Assembly (NCBI RefSeq): GCF_001314875.1
Contig: NZ_LJZS01000002.1
Span: forward strand, 186,001 to 250,000
DNA: 64,000 bases
Direction: 5' to 3'
From: Halomonas sp. HL-48
GTDB taxonomy: Bacteria; Pseudomonadota; Gammaproteobacteria; Pseudomonadales; Halomonadaceae
The notes beneath the pieces are model-generated. The model did no database searches, was not told the origin of the DNA, and saw only the letters and a program-made list of their open reading frames with translations. Positions within the stretch are counted from its first letter, which is position 1. The number at the start of each line of letters is the position of its first letter. The position numbers were made by a program, and so were the translations under genes. Shown piece after piece: positions 54,723 to 63,514 of the stretch.

Positions 54723-55748
54723 TTAGCGAACCGGCGGAGCGTACTGAATGCCGCCTTCGGTCCAGAGCTCGTTAATACCGCGCTCAATTTCCAGCGGTGA
54801 GTCCTTGCCCACGTTGCGGTCAAAGCTTTCGCCGTAGTTACCGACCTGGCTGATGATTTGGTACGCCCAGTCGGCGTCTAGGTCCATTTCTTCGCCGTAG
54901 TTGCCGTCTTCACCTAACAGGCGGGCGATGTTGGGGTCTTCAGATTCCAGCATGTCGTCAACGTTTTCGCTGTCCACGCCGTACTCTTCAGCGTTCATCA
55001 TGGCGAATAGCGACCATTTGACGATGTTGAACCACTTGTCATCGCCTTGGCGAACCACAGGTCCGAGCGGCTCTTTGGAAATGACGTCGGAGAGAATTTC
55101 TGAACCATCCGGGTCGTCAAGCTGAATACGCAGGGCGGCGAGCTGGGAGGTATCCGATGTCAGCACGTCACAACGGCCGGCTTCGTAGCCGCCAACGGTT
55201 TGCTCAGAGGTATCGAAAACGATCGGGTCGAATTCCATATCGTTGGCGCTGAAGTAGTCGGCCAGGTTCAACTCGGTAGTAGTACCCGACTGGATACAGA
55301 TTGACGCGCCGTCGAGCTCGTCAACGCTGGACACGTCCAGGTCTTTGGACACCATGAAGCCTTGGCCGTCATAGAAGGTGACGCCGGTGAAGTTGAGGCC
55401 CAGTGTCGTATCCCGGGTGGTAGTCCAGGTGGTGTTACGTGACAGCACATCCACTTCGCCGGACTGCAGTGCTGTGAAGCGCTCAACGGCATTCAATGAA
55501 ATGTAGTTGACCGCTTCCGAGTCACCCAGAACAGCCGCGGCAACCGCGCGGCAAACATCCACGTCAAGCCCTTCCCAGTTACCGTCGTCGTCAGGTGCAG
55601 AAAAGCCGGGTAGGCCATCACTTACGCCACACTGCACTTCACCACGCTCGATGGTATCTTCCAGCGTATCGGCTTGAGCCGTCGCCATACCAGCCAGTGT
55701 CAGCGAGCCAGCCGATACCAGTAGCGCCAGGTGTTTTTTCTTCAACAT
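54723..55748 (-). CDS. aapJ: General amino-acid ABC transporter substrate-binding protein AapJ
   Basis: 341 aa (AapJ of rhizobia also about 341). Signal peptide (LALLVSAGSLTLAGMATAQA) then the type II binding fold: VQCGVSDGLPGFSAPDDDGN, GLDVDVCRAVAAAVLGD, VDVLSRNTTWTTTRDT, SICIQSGTTTELNLADYF and a C-terminal NYGESFDRNVG. ATG 55748 has GAGGGA 6 nt upstream; a longer frame to 55856 would begin upstream of the sigma-54 promoter and is rejected. First gene of the operon. Confidence 0.95.
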   Translation of the reverse strand: MLKKKHLALLVSAGSLTLAGMATAQADTLEDTIERGEVQCGVSDGLPGFSAPDDDGNWEGLDVDVCRAVAAAVLGDSEAVNYISLNAVERFTALQSGEVDVLSRNTTWTTTRDTTLGLNFTGVTFYDGQGFMVSKDLDVSSVDELDGASICIQSGTTTELNLADYFSANDMEFDPIVFDTSEQTVGGYEAGRCDVLTSDTSQLAALRIQLDDPDGSEILSDVISKEPLGPVVRQGDDKWFNIVKWSLFAMMNAEEYGVDSENVDDMLESEDPNIARLLGEDGNYGEEMDLDADWAYQIISQVGNYGESFDRNVGKDSPLEIERGINELWTEGGIQYAPPVR

Positions 55749-55806
55749 GTAGGTTCCCTCGAATTGTTTGAAATCGTTGTTCATGCCGTAGCATGTTAGT
55801 AAACCT

Positions 55807-55822
55807 AGCAAGGAAGATGCCA
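55807..55822 (-). promoter_or_regulatory. Sigma-54 promoter of aapJQMP
   Basis: Minus strand TGGCATCTTCCTTGCT: TGGCA at -24, perfect TTGCT at -12, correct GG-N10-GC spacing. It implies a leader of about 48 nt before the aapJ ATG. Confidence 0.72.
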
Positions 55823-55891
55823 AAAGGGGTACAGGCCCTGATTCAGCGCTTTTCAACGCTAATTAAATTGTTTGATACGAACGTCTAGGTG

Positions 55892-55951
55892 CAAAAAACA
55901 AGACTGCCCACTACGTGTCGCACTGTTGTGGTGCAACAAACAGAGGGCAGT
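55892..55951 (-). terminator. Probable terminator of hemE-speE
   Basis: ACTGCCC (minus strand, 55951-55945) pairs with GGGCAGT (55909-55903), with an inner GCAC/GTGC stem, followed by CTTGTTTTTTG. It starts 23 nt after the speE stop and encloses the NtrC-like site described next. Confidence 0.55.
55919..55935. promoter_or_regulatory. NtrC enhancer site of aapJQMP
   Basis: Minus strand TGCACCACAACAGTGCG: perfect left half and four of seven on the right (11 of 14). Centre about 131 nt upstream of the predicted sigma-54 start. A TGCACC half-site at 55893-55888 lies nearer the promoter. Confidence 0.5.
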
Positions 55952-55973
55952 GATGCAAGAGGGGCGGGTAAGG

Positions 55974-56840
55974 TCAGTCGGCGGACAGGGCCTTGCGCAT
56001 GAAAGGGGGTAACGTCAGTGCACCGCGATGCGCCTCGACCGTGTAGTAGTGCAAGGGCATCTCGTGCTGGGCGGCGGCCGTCTCGCGGAAGCTTTCAACG
56101 TCGGTGGCTTTGCCCGCCAGGGTGACGCTCCACCAGCCGGACGGGTAGACCGGCTGCGGGAAAGGCAGCGTGGCGACGCTGTCAAACCCGGCTTCCTGCA
56201 TGTCATGACGCAATGCACGAATGATCGTTGCGCTGTGATACAGCGGTGATTCACTTTGCTGCACCATGACGCCGCCCTTTTTTAGAACGCGGTGACAGCG
56301 TTTCAAAAAATCGGTTTTAAACAGGCCTTCGGCGGGCCCCACCGGGTCGGTGGAATCGATGATCAGCACGTCGATGCTCTCATCAGCGGCCTCGTCGACC
56401 CATTTGACGCCGTCGGCGAACAGCAGCTCGGCACGCGGGTCGTTATTCGAGGCGACTAACGACGGGAAAAAGCGTTCTGAGGCCTTGGTGACCTCTTCGT
56501 CGATGTCGATCTGGGTGACGTGTTCAACGCCTGGGTGGCGCAGCACTTCCTTGAGCGTGCCACAGTCGCCGCCGCCGATGATGACGACGCGTTTGGGGTC
56601 CTGATGGGTGAACAGCGCCGGGTGGGCAATCATCTCGTGATACAGAAAATTATCCCGGTCGGTCAGCATCACGCAGCCGTCCAGCACCAACAGGTTGCCG
56701 TAGGTCTCGGTGGCGTAGACTTCCAGGTGCTGGTAAGGGCTTTGCACATCGTGCAGCTTTTCAGAAATCTTCAGCGAGAAAGCGCTGCCGTGGCTGTCGA
56801 ATACCTCGGTAAACCACGAGGTGTCGGGACGTTCGATCAT
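55974..56840 (-). CDS. speE: Spermidine synthase
   Basis: Transfers aminopropyl from decarboxylated SAM to putrescine. 288 aa, the same length as E. coli Spe[68 protein letters not shown] with catalytic Asp, and [19 protein letters not shown] 56840 has AGGAG upstream and overlaps the hemE stop by 4 nt (ATGA), so it is translationally coupled; a longer frame to 56858 is less likely. Confidence 0.95.
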   Translation of the reverse strand: MIERPDTSWFTEVFDSHGSAFSLKISEKLHDVQSPYQHLEVYATETYGNLLVLDGCVMLTDRDNFLYHEMIAHPALFTHQDPKRVVIIGGGDCGTLKEVLRHPGVEHVTQIDIDEEVTKASERFFPSLVASNNDPRAELLFADGVKWVDEAADESIDVLIIDSTDPVGPAEGLFKTDFLKRCHRVLKKGGVMVQQSESPLYHSATIIRALRHDMQEAGFDSVATLPFPQPVYPSGWWSVTLAGKATDVESFRETAAAQHEMPLHYYTVEAHRGALTLPPFMRKALSAD

Positions 56841-57952
56841 GACGGGGCTCCTGGGCACGTGTCGTTCGGTTGAGTGGCAATGCCCTGATGATATTGGGGG
56901 CTAAGGTCGTGCAGCGCCTCCATGAAGGCGGTGACGTGATCGGGGTCGGTAAACTGACTGATGCCGTGGCCCAGGTTGAACACGTGGCCGGGGCCGTGGC
57001 CGTAGCTTTCCAGCACGCGGGCCACTTCGGCGCGGATGGCGGAGGGGCGGGCAAACAAAACGTTGGGATCCAGGTTGCCCTGCAGCGCGACCTTGTGGCC
57101 GACCCGGGCGCGGGCGTCGGAAAGCTCGGTGGACCAGTCGATGCCCAAGGCATCTGCACCGGCGCAGGCGCTATGTTCGAGCCACTGGCCGCCGTTCTTG
57201 GTGAACAGGATGACCGGAACGCGGCGACCGTCGTGCTCGCGGATCAGCCCGGCGACAATCTGCTCCATATAGCGCAGCGAGAATTCCAGGTACGCCGGCG
57301 TGGTCAGCGCGCCGCCCCAGGTATCAAAAATCTGCACCGCCTGGGCGCCCGCCCGAATCTGCGCGTTGAGGTAGTCGGTCACCGCGTGGGCCAGCGTATC
57401 CAGCAGCTGGTGCATGGTGTCCGGCGTATCGTAGAGCATGGTCTTCAGGTGGCGGAAATCTTTGCTGGAGCTGCCCTCGACCATATAGGTCGCCAGCGTC
57501 CAGGGGCTGCCCGAAAAGCCGATCAGCGGCATACGGCCGTTCAGCTCGCGGCGGATGGTGGATACCGCGCGCATCACGTAATCCAGGTCTCGCTCGGCGT
57601 CGGGGACGCTCAGCGCGGCCACCTCTTCTGGGGTACGTACGGTTTTTCTGAATTTGGGGCCTTCGCCGGTTTCGAAATAAAGCCCCAGGCCCATGGCGTC
57701 GGGGATCGTCAAGATATCCGAAAACAATATGGCGGCATCCAGCGGGTAGCGTTCAAGGGGCTGGAGTGTCACCTCGCAGGCCAGGTCATGGTTGCGACAC
57801 AGGTCCATAAAGCTACCGGCATCGGCCCGGCATGCGCGGTATTCCGGCAGGTAGCGGCCTGCCTGGCGCATCATCCACACCGGAGTGCGGTCAACGGGCT
57901 TTCGAGCCAGCGCGCGAAGAAAACGGTCGTTTTGCAAAGGTGTGGAGGTCAT
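56837..57952 (-). CDS. hemE: Uroporphyrinogen decarboxylase
   Basis: Decarboxylates uroporphyrinogen III to coproporphyrinogen III in heme synthesis. 371 aa: [18 protein letters not shown] near the start (active-site Arg residues), [18 protein letters not shown] with catalytic Asp, [17 protein letters not shown], and [18 protein letters not shown] near the end. ATG 57952 begins exactly where the family starts; an upstream in-frame extension to 58060 is rejected. Operon with speE; divergent from ribA. Confidence 0.96.
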   Translation of the reverse strand: MTSTPLQNDRFLRALARKPVDRTPVWMMRQAGRYLPEYRACRADAGSFMDLCRNHDLACEVTLQPLERYPLDAAILFSDILTIPDAMGLGLYFETGEGPKFRKTVRTPEEVAALSVPDAERDLDYVMRAVSTIRRELNGRMPLIGFSGSPWTLATYMVEGSSSKDFRHLKTMLYDTPDTMHQLLDTLAHAVTDYLNAQIRAGAQAVQIFDTWGGALTTPAYLEFSLRYMEQIVAGLIREHDGRRVPVILFTKNGGQWLEHSACAGADALGIDWSTELSDARARVGHKVALQGNLDPNVLFARPSAIRAEVARVLESYGHGPGHVFNLGHGISQFTDPDHVTAFMEALHDLSPQYHQGIATQPNDTCPGAPS

Positions 57953-58145
57953 AGACACTTGCTCTTGAGAAATTTGCCCGCATTGTAGAGGAGCTATTGT
58001 ACTTGAAGATAGGCCGTCGGGCGGGCTCAAACGTTGGCAAAAATCGTCGCACCCTGGCAATTATCTCGACGTTTCCCCGTCACGCTAATCGTGAGCTGGC
58101 CTTCGCTTCCTGCTAAACTAGCCGCCCACTCTGCCAACACTGGTG

Positions 58146-58168
58146 TGATTAACTGGTTTGGTTAATCA
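58146..58168. promoter_or_regulatory. Perfect dyad directly upstream of ribA
   Basis: TGATTAAC-N7-GTTAATCA, 8-bp perfect arms, ending 12 nt before the GTG start and just ahead of the GAGG ribosome site. It could be an operator or a leader hairpin. No FMN riboswitch signature was recognised in the 57953-58180 gap. Confidence 0.5.
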
Positions 58169-58180
58169 GCGAGGTAACCT

Positions 58181-58816
58181 GTGACCATACGCTTCATTGC
58201 CGCTTCCCGGCTGCCCACGCCCTGGGCCACCTTCACCATGCATGGCTTCGAAGACGAAGCCACGGGCAAGGATCATATCGCCTTGACGCTGGGTGATGTG
58301 ACCGGCGATGAACCGGTACTCGGGCGTGTGCACTCGGAGTGCTTGACGGGCGACGCGCTGTTTTCGATGCGCTGCGACTGCGGTTATCAGCTCCAGGAAG
58401 CGCTGAAGCGAATTGCCGAAGAAGGCCGCGGTGTACTGCTATACTTACGCCAGGAAGGTCGTGGGATTGGTCTGTTGAATAAAATTCGTGCCTACCATCT
58501 GCAGGACCAGGGTGCCGATACCGTCGAGGCGAACGAGCAGCTGGGCTTTGGCGCCGATATGCGCCGCTATGACCTGTGTGTGCCGATGCTCGATCATCTG
58601 GGTGTCAGCGCGCTCAAGCTGATGACCAATAACCCGCGCAAGGTCGACGCCCTGACCCGCGACGGCGTTAACGTGGTTGAGCGCTTATCGATTACCACCG
58701 GCCTGAATCCCCACAACGAGCAGTATCTCTCCACCAAGGCGGGCAAACTGGGGCACATGATGGCCCTGGATGACTTTACCCAGGCAAGCGACGTGGATAT
58801 TGAGCGCAAGGGATAA
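58181..58816 (+). CDS. ribA: GTP cyclohydrolase II
   Basis: First step of riboflavin synthesis: GTP to diaminohydroxyribosylaminopyrimidine phosphate. 211 aa: zinc-site [20 protein letters not shown] with three Cys, [20 protein letters not shown] with catalytic Arg and GTP contacts, [20 protein letters not shown]-type [14 protein letters not shown] start with GAGGT upstream. Stand-alone form, not fused to RibB. Confidence 0.96.
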   Translation: MTIRFIAASRLPTPWATFTMHGFEDEATGKDHIALTLGDVTGDEPVLGRVHSECLTGDALFSMRCDCGYQLQEALKRIAEEGRGVLLYLRQEGRGIGLLNKIRAYHLQDQGADTVEANEQLGFGADMRRYDLCVPMLDHLGVSALKLMTNNPRKVDALTRDGVNVVERLSITTGLNPHNEQYLSTKAGKLGHMMALDDFTQASDVDIERKG

Positions 58817-58846
58817 TGGCAAGCGGGCGACACAGGAGTGCCCAGT

Positions 58847-59548
58847 ATGCAAGCGGCAGGTGACACGCCATATCATCAGTCTCGACCAGAGCCGCCGGGT
58901 GAGTTCAGCCGAATCGAAGAGTATCTGCACAGCATTACCCACGGTGTCGGCGCCCTGCTCAGCGTGGTAGGCATGGTCGTGCTGCTGGTGGTGGCAAGCC
59001 TGGCCGCTCACGTCGATCCCTGGAAAATCGTCAGTCTAAGCCTTTACGGCACCACGCTCGTCCTGCTTTACACCGCCTCCACGCTATACCATAGCATCCC
59101 GCATCGTCCTTGGAAGCAGCGTTTTCAGTTGCTCGACCACTGTGCGATTTATCTTCTGATTGCCGGCACTTACACGCCTTTCCTGCTGGTTAACATGCGC
59201 GGCGCCACCGGGTGGGCGCTATTTGCCGTTGTGTGGTCGCTGGCGTTGGGCGGTATCGCCTGCAAGCTGCTGTGGCCGCAGCGCCTGGCGGTATTGCGCG
59301 TGGTGGTCTACCTGTTGATGGGCTGGATGATCGTGTTGGCCTCGGAAGAAATGGCGGCCAGTCTGTCCACGACCGGCATCGTGCTGCTGGCCGTGGGCGG
59401 CGTCGTCTATACGCTGGGGGTGATTTTCTACGCCGTGAGCGCCATTCCCTTCAACCATGCGATCTGGCATCTGTTCGTGATTGGCGGCAGTGCCTGCCAC
59501 TACGCGGCGATCTATTACGCCGTGCTGCCTCATCCGGCGGTTACCTAG
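58847..59548 (+). CDS. Hemolysin III/PAQR-family membrane protein
   Basis: 233-aa, seven-helix YqfA/HlyIII protein. Family motifs: EEYLHSITHGVGALLS, ASTLYHSIPHRPWKQRFQLL with conserved Ser/His and LDHCAIYLLIAGTYTPF, and C-terminal AIWHLFVIGGSACHYAAIYY with the paired His residues that would bind zinc. Function in bacteria is unclear; PAQR relatives are hydrolases. ATG 58847 has AGGAG 8 nt upstream, better than GTG 58838. Confidence 0.88.
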   Translation: MQAAGDTPYHQSRPEPPGEFSRIEEYLHSITHGVGALLSVVGMVVLLVVASLAAHVDPWKIVSLSLYGTTLVLLYTASTLYHSIPHRPWKQRFQLLDHCAIYLLIAGTYTPFLLVNMRGATGWALFAVVWSLALGGIACKLLWPQRLAVLRVVVYLLMGWMIVLASEEMAASLSTTGIVLLAVGGVVYTLGVIFYAVSAIPFNHAIWHLFVIGGSACHYAAIYYAVLPHPAVT

Positions 59549-59552
59549 CGCC

Positions 59553-60062
59553 TTACAGCGGTAGATGAATGATGGCACCGCGCACGCCGCCCTGATCGAT
59601 CCATAATTTGCCGAGGGTGATCGGCAGCTTGAAACGCCGCTTGCCGGCGGCTCCGGGGTTGAAGAGCAGCCTGTCGGCCTGGCGTTCGTTGCGCGGTTTG
59701 TGGGAGTGTCCGTGCAGGACGACATCGCAGTCAATTGCCGGGTCTGCATCCTCCAGGCGATGCACTAGATGCAGGTGGCGATCATTGACGACTATGTTCT
59801 GGTGCACCGGCAGGGTGGAAGCCCAGGCGGCCGTGTCGATATTGCCGCGTACGCAGTGAACAGGGGCGAGGGTGGCCAGGCGTTCCAGAATGACGCTGTC
59901 TTCCTCTTTGCTGCCCACATCGCCCAGATGCAAAATCAGTTCGCAGTCATCCAGTAGCGCAAGCGCTTCGTCGCGCAGCAGACCGTGGGTGTCGGCAATC
60001 ACGCCGACCGGAGACGCAAGACGATACGCGCGCTCGGTGGGCGCATTGACAATCTCCGCCAT
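59553..60062 (-). CDS. YfcE-type metallophosphoesterase
   Basis: 169-aa calcineurin-like phosphodiesterase of the MJ0936/YfcE group. Metal motifs: VIADTHGLL (DxH), ILHLGDVGS (GDx), VRGNID (GNxD), VLHGHSHKP (GHxH), NPGAAGKRR near the end. Substrate unknown. ATG 60062 is better placed than 60089, having GAGG about 8 nt upstream. Convergent with the HlyIII-type gene. Confidence 0.88.
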   Translation of the reverse strand: MAEIVNAPTERAYRLASPVGVIADTHGLLRDEALALLDDCELILHLGDVGSKEEDSVILERLATLAPVHCVRGNIDTAAWASTLPVHQNIVVNDRHLHLVHRLEDADPAIDCDVVLHGHSHKPRNERQADRLLFNPGAAGKRRFKLPITLGKLWIDQGGVRGAIIHLPL

Positions 60063-60095
60063 GTTGATGGCCTCGCCTCCTCTGCGCATGCTCGC

Positions 60096-60719
60096 TCATT
60101 GCTCAGCAGCGGCTTTTTCACGCTCGATGGCCCTGGCCATCGCCGGGCGCTTGGCGTGGCGTTTCCGGTAGGCAATCAACGGCTCGGGTAGGCGGTGTTT
60201 CATGCTCGACGCCCAGCCAAGCGTGTGGGTAAGAAACAGGTCGGCCAGGGTGAAGGTATCGCCAACCAGCGTTTCCTGGCCGTTATAGCGTCGCTCGAGC
60301 GCCTTCAGCGCGCGCTGAAACTCCCAGGCGCAGGTCGGCAGGACGGCTGGAATACGCTTGTCCTGGGGCAGCGCAAACTGATGCTTGGCCTGATTCCATA
60401 GCGGCTGCTCCAGCTCGGTGACGATAAAGCTCAGCCACTGATCGACCTGTGCCTGGGCAGTGGGGCTATCGGGCATCAGGGCGCCATCGCCGAACTGCTC
60501 GGCCAGGTAGCGGCAGATGGGCAGCGACTCGAACAGCGAGAACTCACCGTCTTCGAGCACCGGCACCTTGCCGTCGGGGTGGCGCGCCAGGTGCTCCGGG
60601 GTCTGGCCTTCGCCGGTATCCAGCGCGACATGCCGGCAGCGATACTCAAGGCCCAGTTCTTCGAGCGTCCAGGTGGCGCGCAACGAGCGTGACTGAGGAA
60701 AGCTGTATAGCGTGATCAT
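60096..60719 (-). CDS. Glutathione S-transferase family protein
   Basis: 207 aa. ITLYSFPQSRSLRATWTLEE with the candidate catalytic Ser/Tyr near the N-terminus, HPDGKVPVLEDGEFSLFES (cis-Pro and gamma-Glu contact), and a helical C-terminal domain with LVGDTFTLADLFLTHTLGW (N-capping box). ATG 60719 has CGGAG 8 nt upstream. Substrate unknown. Follows the phosphodiesterase in the same direction only 6-33 nt apart. Confidence 0.86.
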   Translation of the reverse strand: MITLYSFPQSRSLRATWTLEELGLEYRCRHVALDTGEGQTPEHLARHPDGKVPVLEDGEFSLFESLPICRYLAEQFGDGALMPDSPTAQAQVDQWLSFIVTELEQPLWNQAKHQFALPQDKRIPAVLPTCAWEFQRALKALERRYNGQETLVGDTFTLADLFLTHTLGWASSMKHRLPEPLIAYRKRHAKRPAMARAIEREKAAAEQ

Positions 60720-60785
60720 GGTATGCACTCCGGCAAATTAAGAGATTCTTACGTTAGCGGCTGCTCCGTGAACTGTCACGGGGGA

Positions 60786-61544
60786 TTATTCCCGCGACTT
60801 TTGAATACGCTCGTAGGCGTTGCTGATCTCGCTGGTGCGCGCCTGGGCCACTTCGCGCATGCTGTCGGGCAGCCCTTTACCGGCGAGCTTATCCGGATGG
60901 TTCTGGCTCATCAGGCGGCGATAGGCCTTCTTGACCTCGGCGTCGCTGGCGTCCTCCGAGACGCCCAGCACCCGGTAGGCGTCTTTCAGGGCTTCTTCGC
61001 TGGCGCCATCGGAGTTGGCGGCGGCGCCGTGCAGCATGGCTTCGATCTGTTGCACTTCGGCGTCGCTACAGCCCACACCGCGGGCGACGCGCAGGATCAT
61101 CTCGTGCTCGGCGTCGTGGAGCACGCCGTCAGCGGCGATAGCCGACAGCTGCACCTGCAGAAACACCTGGCGCATTACCGGCTGGTGTCGGGTCAGGCGG
61201 TTGACGCTGGCAAGCTCCGCGTTCAGGTCAAAGTCGTCGGCGCGCCCGCGTTCAAACGCGGCGCGTGCCCGGGCGCGCTGCTCACCCTGAAGGCGCATCT
61301 GGTCGAAGAGTTTTTCGGCCACGCCCAGCTCGCCGTCGGTGACTTTGCCGTCGGCCTGGCACAGGCAGCCCATCACCGAGAAAATCGACTCCAGAAAGCC
61401 TTCCTGGATGCGCATCCGCGCCACATTCAGACGCAACTTGATGCGTCGTCCCAGCCACCAGCCCAGGCCGCCGCCTATCAGCAGACCCAAGGGGCCGCCC
61501 GCGGCCAGGCCAATCAGCGCAAATACAATAATCAGAAATAACAT
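60786..61544 (-). CDS. djlA: Co-chaperone DjlA-like: membrane anchor, TerB and J domain
   Basis: 252 aa. N-terminal Gly-rich TM helix (IIVFALIGLAAGGPLGLLIGG), TerB-like helical domain (about 40-165, FSVMGCLCQADGKVTDGELG), C-terminal J domain (about 185-250) with AYRVLGVSEDASDAEVKKAY and the HPD tripeptide in SQNHPDKL. Stimulates DnaK ATPase at the inner membrane in known DjlA. It lies directly downstream of dxs on the same strand. Confidence 0.9.
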   Translation of the reverse strand: MLFLIIVFALIGLAAGGPLGLLIGGGLGWWLGRRIKLRLNVARMRIQEGFLESIFSVMGCLCQADGKVTDGELGVAEKLFDQMRLQGEQRARARAAFERGRADDFDLNAELASVNRLTRHQPVMRQVFLQVQLSAIAADGVLHDAEHEMILRVARGVGCSDAEVQQIEAMLHGAAANSDGASEEALKDAYRVLGVSEDASDAEVKKAYRRLMSQNHPDKLAGKGLPDSMREVAQARTSEISNAYERIQKSRE

Positions 61545-61574
61545 GGCAGTCTCTAACGTTGATAAATAGAAGGG

Positions 61575-63497
61575 TTACGGCAGCCGGGCACGGATCGCGC
61601 GTTCGATGCCGTCGGCATCCAGGCCGCAGTCACGCAGCAGTTCGGCCGGGGTGCCGTGTTCCACAAAGGCGTCCGGCAGCCCGAGGTTGAGAACTTCGAC
61701 CTGAACGCCTTCGGCATGCAGAAGCTCATTGACGGCGCTGCCCGCCCCGCCGGCGATGACGTTTTCCTCCAGCGTGACCAGCAGCTCGTGCTCGTCGGCG
61801 GCGTGAAGGATGGCGTCACGGTCAAGCGGTTTGATGCTGCGCATGTTGATGTGCGTGGCGTCGAGCCTGTCGGCCACCTCGGCGGCGGCGCTGTTCACGC
61901 TGCCAAAGGCGAGGAGTGCGATGCTGGCACCTTCGCCGGTCGCTTTGCGGCGCACCTCGGCCTGGCCAATGGCTAGCGCTTCCAGATGCTCGGGAATCGC
62001 CACGCCAGGCCCAGTGCCGCGTGGATAACGCACGGCGGCGGGGCCGGGGTGGTGATAGGCGGCGCTGAGCATGGCGCGGCATTCGGCTTCGTCGGCCGGG
62101 GCGAGAATCACCATGCCCGGCACGCAGCGCAGAAACGACAGGTCCATGCTGCCGTGATGGGTGGGGCCGTCTTCGCCCACCAGTCCAGCGCGGTCAATGG
62201 CAAAGGTGACGTCGAGGTTTTGCACCGCGACGTCATGAATCAGCTGATCGTAGCCGCGCTGCAAGAAGGTGGAATAAATCGCCACCACCGGCTTCATGCT
62301 TTCGCAGGCCATGCCCGCCGCGAGTGTCACCGCGTGCTGCTCGGCAATCGCGACATCGAAATAGCGTTCGGGATATTCCTTGGAGAAGCGGATCAGGTCG
62401 GAGCCTTCGCGCATCGCCGGGGTAATGCCCATCAGCCGGTCATCAGCGGCGGCCATGTCACACAGCCAATCGCCGAATACGTTGCAGTACTTTTTCTTGG
62501 GCGCGGTGTTGACAATGGGTTTTTTGCCAGCGCCCTTGCCGACGACGGCGCTGGGTTTTTCCAGCTTGGTGATCGCGTGGTAGCCGATCTGGTCGGCCTC
62601 GGCGGGCAGAAAGCCCTTACCCTTGACGGTCTTGATGTGCAGAAACTGCGGGCCGTCCAGATCGCGCAGGTTCTCGAGGGTTCCGGTAAGCGTCTCGAGG
62701 TCGTGACCGTCGATGGGCCCGACGTAGTGAAAGCCCATCTCTTCAAACAGCGTGGCGGGGCTGACCATGCCCTTCATGTGTTCTTCGGTGCGCCGGGCAA
62801 GCTCGAGCGCACCGGGTAGGTGGGACAGCACCTTCTTGCCCTCTTCGCGCATCTTGAGATAGGGCTTGCTGGACAGCACCCGGGCCAGGTAGGTGGCCAT
62901 GCCGCCGACGTTTTCGGAGATCGACATTTCGTTGTCGTTGAGGATCACCAGCATGTTGGCGTCCACATGCCCGGCATGGGCAAGAGCTTCAAAGGCCATG
63001 CCCGCGCTGAGCGCGCCGTCGCCAATGATCGCGCAGACCCGGCGCTTTTCGCCCTGGGCGCGAGCGGCAAGCGCCATGCCCAGTGCCGCGGAAATCGAGG
63101 TGCTGGAATGGCCGACGCCAAAGGTGTCGTAGTCGGATTCGGCGCGGCGCGGGAAGGCGGCAAGCCCGCCGTGCTGGCGAATGCTCAGCATGGCGTCGCG
63201 GCGGCCGGTCAGAATCTTGTGTGGGTAGGCTTGATGACCCACGTCCCATACCAGGCGGTCGTCGGGGGTGTGAAAGGCGTGGTGCAGCGCCACGCTCAGC
63301 TCGACCACACCCAGGCCCGCGCCAAAGTGACCGCCGGACACTCCGACGCTGTAAAGCAGGTAGGCGCGCAGCTCGTCGGCCAGTTGGGCCAACTGCCTGG
63401 CGTTCATGGCCCGCAGGGCGGCGGGATGATCAAAGGAGTCGAGCAGCGGCGTCGCCGGACGCTCGCGGGGAATCTCGTCGAACAGCTTCATGGGCAT
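61575..63497 (-). CDS. dxs: 1-deoxy-D-xylulose-5-phosphate synthase
   Basis: Thiamine-diphosphate enzyme condensing pyruvate and glyceraldehyde 3-phosphate; first step of the MEP pathway and donor for thiamine and pyridoxal. 640 aa: [35 protein letters not shown], ThDP motif [15 protein letters not shown]...[39 protein letters not shown] and [15 protein letters not shown]. An in-frame ATG at 63491 is possible. Follows ispA by 17 nt, as in other proteobacteria. Confidence 0.97.
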   Translation of the reverse strand: MPMKLFDEIPRERPATPLLDSFDHPAALRAMNARQLAQLADELRAYLLYSVGVSGGHFGAGLGVVELSVALHHAFHTPDDRLVWDVGHQAYPHKILTGRRDAMLSIRQHGGLAAFPRRAESDYDTFGVGHSSTSISAALGMALAARAQGEKRRVCAIIGDGALSAGMAFEALAHAGHVDANMLVILNDNEMSISENVGGMATYLARVLSSKPYLKMREEGKKVLSHLPGALELARRTEEHMKGMVSPATLFEEMGFHYVGPIDGHDLETLTGTLENLRDLDGPQFLHIKTVKGKGFLPAEADQIGYHAITKLEKPSAVVGKGAGKKPIVNTAPKKKYCNVFGDWLCDMAAADDRLMGITPAMREGSDLIRFSKEYPERYFDVAIAEQHAVTLAAGMACESMKPVVAIYSTFLQRGYDQLIHDVAVQNLDVTFAIDRAGLVGEDGPTHHGSMDLSFLRCVPGMVILAPADEAECRAMLSAAYHHPGPAAVRYPRGTGPGVAIPEHLEALAIGQAEVRRKATGEGASIALLAFGSVNSAAAEVADRLDATHINMRSIKPLDRDAILHAADEHELLVTLEENVIAGGAGSAVNELLHAEGVQVEVLNLGLPDAFVEHGTPAELLRDCGLDADGIERAIRARLP

Positions 63498-63514
63498 GTT
63501 TTTATGAACATCGT

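Noticed and set aside
55749..55856. Longer aapJ start at 55856
   Set aside because: It would begin upstream of the sigma-54 promoter at 55807-55822 and place residues before a normal signal peptide.
56870..57988. 372-codon + strand frame opposite hemE
   Set aside because: Antisense shadow of hemE; no domain features.
58040..58180. FMN riboswitch before ribA
   Set aside because: The gap is too short and lacks the conserved multi-stem FMN element; only a simple dyad is present.
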